From positions 62,001-126,000 of the forward strand of contig JACPYX010000021.1 of NCBI GenBank assembly GCA_016195815.1: DNA of 64,000 nucleotides, written 5' to 3'. The translations under genes and the position numbers were made by a program. How positions within the stretch are numbered: the stretch's first letter is position 1; each line of letters starts with the position of its first letter. This DNA is from Chloroflexota bacterium (GTDB taxonomy: Bacteria > Chloroflexota > Anaerolineae > Anaerolineales > Villigracilaceae). Positions 59,551 to 64,000 of this stretch are shown here, one piece after another. The notes beneath the pieces were generated by a model. That model saw only the letters and a list, made by a program, of their open reading frames with translations, ran no database searches and was not told where the DNA came from.

Positions 59551-59594
59551 TTGACAGGCTCGAGAAAATACATAAAATAACCGAACGTTCGTTC
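59551..59594 (+). promoter_or_regulatory. Promoter and TetR-type operator upstream of tetR
   Basis: TTGACA (59551-59556), 17-base spacer, AAAATA (59574-59579). Directly after it the palindrome CGAACGTTCG (59582-59591), extended by GTTC, resembles operators of AcrR-like regulators. The overlap with the transcription start region suggests autorepression. Confidence 0.55.
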
Positions 59595-59615
59595 ATTTTT
59601 AAGGCCAGGAAAAAC

Positions 59616-60224
59616 ATGAAGGAAGAAACCATCACCAAAGGCGGGCGCACGCGGCAGGCAATTGAAGACGCGGCGCTGATCCTTTTTCTCGAGCATGGCT
59701 ATCACGCCACCTCCATGCGCCAGATCGCCGACCAGGCCGGGCTGGCGCTGGGCGGCATTTACAATCATTTTTCCAATAAAGAGGAAATCTTCAGCGGCAT
59801 CATCATGGATAAGCATCCATACAAGCGGGTGCTTCCAGCCATTCTTGCGGCGGAAGGGGAAACTGCTGAGGATTTTATCCGCAGTGCGGCCAGCGCTCTG
59901 GTCTCAGAATTGGGCAACCAGCCGGATTTTATAAAGTTGATGTTTATTGAGATTATTGAATTTAATGGAAAACACGCCTCCCTGATGTTGCGCGAGATCG
60001 GACCTAAACTTTTGCCGGTCTTCGAGCGCCTGGTGAAAGTTCGTAAAAATTTGCGGAAGATCCATCCCGCTGTTTTGATGCGTTCCTTCATCGGAATGTT
60101 TTTCTCTTTTTATGTGACCGAATTATTTATTGCAGATACCCCCCTTAAAAAAGTAATGCCCAAAGATAGTTTCGATCTTTTTGTGGATATTTACCTGCAC
60201 GGCATCTTAAAGCCAGAGGAATAA
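59616..60224 (+). CDS. TetR/AcrR family transcriptional regulator
   Basis: A 202-residue regulator. The N-terminal helix-turn-helix is clear (IEDAALILFLEHGYHATSMRQIADQAGLALGGIYNHF, split by family variation), followed by a helical ligand-binding domain with FSNKEEIFSGIIMDKHP. The last gene feature is a hydrophobic stretch near residue 150. It most likely represses itself and the exporter genes that start 5 bases downstream, through the palindrome at 59582-59591. The inducer is unknown. Confidence 0.93.
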   Translation: MKEETITKGGRTRQAIEDAALILFLEHGYHATSMRQIADQAGLALGGIYNHFSNKEEIFSGIIMDKHPYKRVLPAILAAEGETAEDFIRSAASALVSELGNQPDFIKLMFIEIIEFNGKHASLMLREIGPKLLPVFERLVKVRKNLRKIHPAVLMRSFIGMFFSFYVTELFIADTPLKKVMPKDSFDLFVDIYLHGILKPEE

Positions 60225-60229
60225 ACAGT

Positions 60230-61360
60230 ATGCTCAATTCACGAATTTTCTCCATCATCCGAAAAGAGTTCGTCCAAATATTGCGCGACCCGCGTACGTT
60301 GATCCTGGTCATCGTGATGCCGATCATGCAATTGTTTCTGTTGGGATATGCCGCCACGACCGATGTGAGAAATATCCCGATGGCGGTCTGGGACCAAAGC
60401 CAGACGCCGCAATCGCGCGCTTTGTTGGACGCCTTCCGCGCCGCCAATTATTTCAAGATCAGCTACAGCGTGGGTTCAACCCGGGACTACCAGTCGCTGA
60501 TCGAGTCGGGAAAAATCCGCGTGGTGCTGGTCATCCCGCCCGATTATGACCGCCGTCTGCTCGAAGGCAGCGCGCAGGTGCTGATGGTTCTGGACGGTTC
60601 GGATGCCAGCATCGGTTCGACAGCCTTGTCCACGGCGCGGCTGGTCGGGCAATCGTACGCCACGAAAATTTCCATCGAGCGCGCGGCATTGACCGGGCGA
60701 CCGCTCTCAGCCGCACCGCCGCTGGATGTCCGCACCCAGGTCTGGTACAACCCCGATTTTGACTCGGCCTATTTCATGATTCCGGGCGTGATCGGCATGA
60801 TCCTGTCTTTCATCACGACCATCCTGACCGCCACCACCATCGTCCGCGAGCGCGAGCGCGGCACCATCGAGCAATTGATCGTTACGCCGATCCGCTCGTG
60901 GGAACTGGTGTTGGGAAAACTTCTGCCATACGTGATTTTGGCTTTTGTTGAGACTTTCGAAATCATCATCATCGGACACATGTGGTTCAAAGTTCCGGTG
61001 CGCGGCAGTTTGACCCTGATCATCATTACGTCCGGCTTATTCCTCATGTCGAGTCTCGGAATTGGCTTGTTCGCGTCCACGATGGCAAATACGCAGCAGG
61101 AAGCCATGTTGACCGTGATGATGTTCAACCTGCCGAGCATTTTTCTTTCCGGCTTCTTTTTCCCATTGGAAGCCATGCCGCCGTTTCTTCAACTCGTTTC
61201 GCTGGCTATTCCTCTGCGTTACTATCTCGTCGTTATTCGCGCTCTCATGCTAAAAGGCGTTGGCTACGAGGCCATCCAGAGTCAGATCGTGGCGCTCATT
61301 ATTTTCGGTGTAGTCATCATGGGCGCCGCCGCTCTCCGTTTCCGCAAGAGACTTGATTAA
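60230..61360 (+). CDS. ABC-2 type transporter permease
   Basis: A 376-residue membrane protein with an N-terminal membrane helix, a large extracytoplasmic domain (about 45-170) and five to six helices in the second half. The ABC-2 signature LTATTIVRERERGTIEQLIVTPIRSWEL and FLSGFFFPLEAMP identify it (YhhJ/YbhR-like). It should form the membrane channel of a drug or lipid exporter with the HlyD-type and ATPase proteins that follow. Start is five bases after tetR. Confidence 0.92.
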   Translation: MLNSRIFSIIRKEFVQILRDPRTLILVIVMPIMQLFLLGYAATTDVRNIPMAVWDQSQTPQSRALLDAFRAANYFKISYSVGSTRDYQSLIESGKIRVVLVIPPDYDRRLLEGSAQVLMVLDGSDASIGSTALSTARLVGQSYATKISIERAALTGRPLSAAPPLDVRTQVWYNPDFDSAYFMIPGVIGMILSFITTILTATTIVRERERGTIEQLIVTPIRSWELVLGKLLPYVILAFVETFEIIIIGHMWFKVPVRGSLTLIIITSGLFLMSSLGIGLFASTMANTQQEAMLTVMMFNLPSIFLSGFFFPLEAMPPFLQLVSLAIPLRYYLVVIRALMLKGVGYEAIQSQIVALIIFGVVIMGAAALRFRKRLD

Positions 61361-61391
61361 TAAAGTTACATTTAAATAAAAGGAGTTCATC

Positions 61392-62696
61392 ATGAATCAT
61401 AAACTTCCACGCCCCGCAATCGCAGGCATCGTTCTTTTGCTCGCGCTCGTCGCTTATTTTGGCTTCCAAACCTTTGCCGGCGCTGGCAATGGCCGGCTCG
61501 TTGCATCTGGAACGATCGAAGCAGTGACGGTTAATGTCGCGCCGGAAATATCCGGCAAAGTTACGGAGGTTCTGACCGATGAGGGCCAAACGGTTAAAAC
61601 AGGCGACCCGCTTCTTCGCCTGGACTCAAGCCTGCTGGCCGCGCAGCGAGCCGTCGCCGCCGCCCAGGTTGATTCCGCCAAAGCCGCCCTGGCGTCTGCC
61701 CAGAGCGGTTATGATCTTGCCCTGCAAAACGCGCTTAATGCCGAACAAGCCTCCACCGCAAAAACCTGGCGCTTCTCCGCTCCCGATGAATTCAATCAGC
61801 CGGCGTGGTATTTCGAAGCCTCGGCACAAATTCAAGCCGCGCAAGCTGAAGTCGAAGCCGCGCAAAAAGGCCTGACCGATGTGCAGGCCAATCTCGAAAA
61901 AGTCATCACAGATTTGAACAATGCGAATTTCGTAAGCGCCGAAAAACGCCTGCGCGATGCGCGCGCCGCGTTTTTGGTCGCGAAAGATGTCAAGACCGCC
62001 GCGGATAACGCCGTTGAAGGCGGCGGCCTGCAAAAGGCCGCCGACGAATCTTACAACACCGCGCTCGATGAATTGCGCGCCGCACAGAATGATTACAATG
62101 CGCTTCTTAATTCCAAATCCGCGGCCGATGTTGAAAATGCACGCGGACAGGTGATCGTCGCCCAGCAAAGAATTGATGCGGCCAACACGCGCTTGCTTGC
62201 CTTGCAGACTGGCGCGCAATCGCCCGCGGTTGTAACAGCCTCCAAAGCTCTTGATCAGGCCAGGACCGCGCTGGCGCAATCTGACTCCAACCTGGCTTTG
62301 CTTGATGCACAGCTTTCCAAGCTTGCGATTTCATCGCCCGCCGACGGAACGATTTTGACTCGCAATGTTGAGCCGGGCGAATTCGTCCAGCCGGGCGCTG
62401 TCGTTTTGACGCTGGCGAATCTCAACCAATTGACGATCACGGTTTATGTCCCTGAAAATCTTTACGGACAGATTTCATTGGGCCAAAAAGCCCGCGTTAC
62501 TGTTGATTCATTCCTCGCTCTCTCGTTCGATGCAACTGTCGTCCATATTTCTGACCAGGGTGAATTCACTCCGCGCAATGTGCAAACAGTGCAGGGCCGC
62601 AGCGGCGTGATGTATGCCATCAAGTTGCAGGTGGATGATCCACAAGGAAAACTAAAACCGGGTATGCCCGCCGATGTGAACTTTAGCGGCCAATGA
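61392..62696 (+). CDS. HlyD-family membrane fusion/periplasmic adaptor protein
   Basis: A 434-residue protein with an N-terminal membrane anchor (residues about 9-26). The biotinyl-lipoyl-like half GTIEAVTVNVAPEISGKVTEV with VKTGDPLLRLDSS precedes long Ala-rich coiled coils (about 80-270), and ILTRNVEPGEFVQPGAVVLTLANL begins the closing lipoyl and beta-barrel domains. A similar protein in Gram-negative YbhG/YhiI systems links the inner membrane pump to the outside. Here, with a monoderm-like envelope, it may act outside the membrane. Confidence 0.9.
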   Translation: MNHKLPRPAIAGIVLLLALVAYFGFQTFAGAGNGRLVASGTIEAVTVNVAPEISGKVTEVLTDEGQTVKTGDPLLRLDSSLLAAQRAVAAAQVDSAKAALASAQSGYDLALQNALNAEQASTAKTWRFSAPDEFNQPAWYFEASAQIQAAQAEVEAAQKGLTDVQANLEKVITDLNNANFVSAEKRLRDARAAFLVAKDVKTAADNAVEGGGLQKAADESYNTALDELRAAQNDYNALLNSKSAADVENARGQVIVAQQRIDAANTRLLALQTGAQSPAVVTASKALDQARTALAQSDSNLALLDAQLSKLAISSPADGTILTRNVEPGEFVQPGAVVLTLANLNQLTITVYVPENLYGQISLGQKARVTVDSFLALSFDATVVHISDQGEFTPRNVQTVQGRSGVMYAIKLQVDDPQGKLKPGMPADVNFSGQ

Positions 62697-62718
62697 TCGA
62701 TTTGTCAGTGAGGCCTTT

Positions 62719-63708
62719 GTGAGCGATTACCTGGTTCAAGCAATCGGTTTGCGAAAAAGCTTCGGCGCTGTTCATGCTGTCAACGGCGTTGACTTCAATA
62801 TTCCCGCCGGCGAAATTTATGGACTCGTCGGCTCGGACGGCGCGGGCAAAACAACGACCATGCGTTTGCTGGTGGGCGCGCTGTTACCAGATTCAGGCGA
62901 AGCCGCCGTTTGTGGATTCGATGTTCGAAAGCAAATCGAACAAGTCCGTTCACAGATCGGCTATCTTTCGCAGCGCTTTTCAATGTACGAAGATTTGACC
63001 GTCCTCGAGAACATCCGCTTCTTTGCCGAAGTGCGCGGACTCTCCTCCAAAGAGTGGCTGCCGCGCTCGCTGGATATTTTGGAATTCGTCGGCCTTGCCA
63101 ACTTCAAAGATCGCCGCGCCGGGCAACTCTCCGGCGGAATGAAGCAAAAACTTGGGCTGGCATCTGCACTGGTCACGCGTCCGCGCGTGTTGCTGTTGGA
63201 TGAACCGACCACCGGCGTGGACCCGGTCACGCGCCAGGATTTCTGGCAGTTGCTGATCAAGCTAGTTTCACCCCCCACCCAACTCCCCCCATCTTCGGGG
63301 AAAATGGGGGGAGAGCAAGAGGGGGGCCGCGTTTCTGTTTTGATCTCCACGCCATACATGGACGAAGCCGCGCGCTGTAATCGAATCGGTTTTATGCGCC
63401 ACGGACAGATCATCGCCGAGGGCGCGCCGTCCGAGTTGCGCGCGATACTCAATGAGCGCATCCTTGAATTGCGCGGCGATCCCATGCCGCTTTTGCGGCG
63501 CGTGGCCAGGCAGGATCAGGATGTCGAAGATGTGCGCGCATTCGGCGACCGGCTGCACTTAAGAGTCGGTGAGAAAAAGGCCGGGGATGTCCTCAGCCGT
63601 TTGCCGTCTGCGATAAGAAGCGAGCAGGGCCGGGTTGATGATCTGCGCGCCGTCCCGCCCGTCCTCGAGGATGTCTTCATTTCTTTAGCGGAGTCGGAAA
63701 ATGATTGA
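62719..63708 (+). CDS. ABC transporter ATPase with an in-frame palindrome insertion
   Basis: A 329-residue ATPase starting at GTG. Walker A is [11 protein letters not shown] (K44), signature [12 protein letters not shown], Walker [14 protein letters not shown]. Just after the D-loop, about 20 residues of low complexity (from [12 protein letters not shown] to GEQEGGR) encode a palindromic repeat not found in relatives. The expected H-loop His is replaced by Pro in [11 protein letters not shown], as in the first half of YbhF-like fused ATPases. The stop overlaps the next gene by eight bases. Confidence 0.9.
   Translation: MSDYLVQAIGLRKSFGAVHAVNGVDFNIPAGEIYGLVGSDGAGKTTTMRLLVGALLPDSGEAAVCGFDVRKQIEQVRSQIGYLSQRFSMYEDLTVLENIRFFAEVRGLSSKEWLPRSLDILEFVGLANFKDRRAGQLSGGMKQKLGLASALVTRPRVLLLDEPTTGVDPVTRQDFWQLLIKLVSPPTQLPPSSGKMGGEQEGGRVSVLISTPYMDEAARCNRIGFMRHGQIIAEGAPSELRAILNERILELRGDPMPLLRRVARQDQDVEDVRAFGDRLHLRVGEKKAGDVLSRLPSAIRSEQGRVDDLRAVPPVLEDVFISLAESEND
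63269..63328. repeat. G/C-rich palindrome inside the ABC ATPase gene
   Basis: A 10-bp perfect stem (CTCCCCCCAT 63283-63292 with ATGGGGGGAG 63304-63313) flanked by further C-runs and G-runs. It keeps the reading frame. A relative of the CCCTCTCC-type palindrome occurs at 10895-10932. Confidence 0.75.
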
Positions 63709-64000
63709 GCCTGTGATCAAGGTCGAAAACCTAACCCGCCTCTTCGGAGATTTTGTGGCGGTGGATCACGTCAACTTTGATGTGAAGCCCGGCGAAATCG
63801 TCGGCTATCTCGGCCCGAACGGTTCGGGAAAAACAACGACCATTCGTATGTTGCTCGGCCTGCTCGAACCGAACGAAGGCAAAGCCACGGTGCTCGGTTA
63901 CGACGCGTTTCGCCAGAGCGAAGAAGTGCGCGCGCGCGCCGGATACATGTCGCAAAAATTTGCGTTATACGACGATTTGACGGTTTGGGAAAATTTGGAA
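63701..64000 (+). CDS. ABC transporter ATPase, second subunit, cut by window end
   Basis: The first 100 codons of a second ATPase in the exporter operon. [21 protein letters not shown] leads to Walker [11 protein letters not shown] and [20 protein letters not shown], where the Q-loop lies. Here the cofactor motifs are normal, unlike the first ATPase. It overlaps that gene by eight bases, so the two are translationally coupled. Together they correspond to the fused two-domain YbhF ATPase. Its C-terminal two thirds are outside. Confidence 0.93.
   Translation, partial: MIEPVIKVENLTRLFGDFVAVDHVNFDVKPGEIVGYLGPNGSGKTTTIRMLLGLLEPNEGKATVLGYDAFRQSEEVRARAGYMSQKFALYDDLTVWENLE

Noticed and set aside
59378-59650. 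Minus-strand ORF in the tetR upstream gap
   Set aside because: It overlaps the promoter and the tetR start, has no domain and no initiation signal.
1-64000. CRISPR arrays, tRNA or rRNA genes
   Set aside because: No regularly spaced repeats and no tRNA or rRNA signatures were seen on reading the sequence; a covariance scan could overturn this for tRNAs.

Overview
The window looks like chromosomal DNA from a member of the Chloroflexota, most likely class Anaerolineae. That is inferred from gene content (archaeal-type thiolase, Thr/Pro-rich lipoproteins, a homogentisate pathway next to anaerobic pyruvate:ferredoxin oxidoreductase, short dispersed palindromes), not from an rRNA gene, since none is present. 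No tRNA, rRNA, CRISPR array, transposase or phage gene was seen. Genes are dense and on both strands.

Layout. 1-4.6 kb (minus): the 5' part of nifJ, a NUDIX hydrolase and a LysM lipoprotein. 4.8-7.8 kb (plus): an SppA-type protease, a DUF4350 protein and a dienelactone hydrolase. 7.9-14.9 kb (plus): a split recombination or defence module of two UvrD-type helicases and an Fe-S PD-(D/E)XK nuclease. It is interrupted by a UPF0175/DUF3368 toxin-antitoxin pair and an A/T-rich HEPN-like gene, and a divergent copy of the first helicase's tail lies between them. 14.9-19.2 kb (minus): DUF1385 protein, M20 dipeptidase, extracytoplasmic solute-binding protein and secG. 19.4-23 kb (plus): PHP phosphoesterase, rpsF-ssb-rpsR and a parvulin-type foldase. 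23.1-27.6 kb (minus): smc and rnc. 27.7-31.8 kb: aldo/keto reductase, HD hydrolase and typA. 31.9-38.1 kb (minus): SH3 lipoprotein, flavin reductase, HD-GYP protein and a tyrosine/homogentisate catabolic set (hppD, FAH-family hydrolase, cupin, hmgA). 38.1-47.2 kb: mostly single-gene housekeeping functions (editing protein, methyltransferase, glycosyltransferase, hydrolases, pirin, fdhD, cytochrome b5-like protein, acyltransferase, PilZ, thiolase).

47.2-59.1 kb is the most distinctive region. A candidate structured RNA with its own terminator is followed by a minus-strand ethanolamine-utilisation bacterial microcompartment operon. In transcript order it holds an APC-type permease, eutN, eutA, eutB, eutC, eutL, an acylating acetaldehyde dehydrogenase, a EutM-like shell hexamer, eutQ, eutJ, a second trimeric shell protein and a small EutQ-N-like protein. 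Ethanolamine would be imported, cleaved by EutBC (reactivated by EutA) to acetaldehyde and ammonia, and the aldehyde converted to acetyl-CoA inside the shell. No phosphotransacylase, alcohol dehydrogenase, cobalamin adenosyltransferase or EutR/EutVW regulator is encoded nearby. Copies of one palindromic element fill several gaps between the genes of this operon.

59.6-64 kb (plus): a TetR-regulated multi-subunit ABC exporter (permease, HlyD-type adaptor and two ATPases, the last cut by the window end). The first ATPase carries an in-frame insertion of a G/C-rich palindrome.
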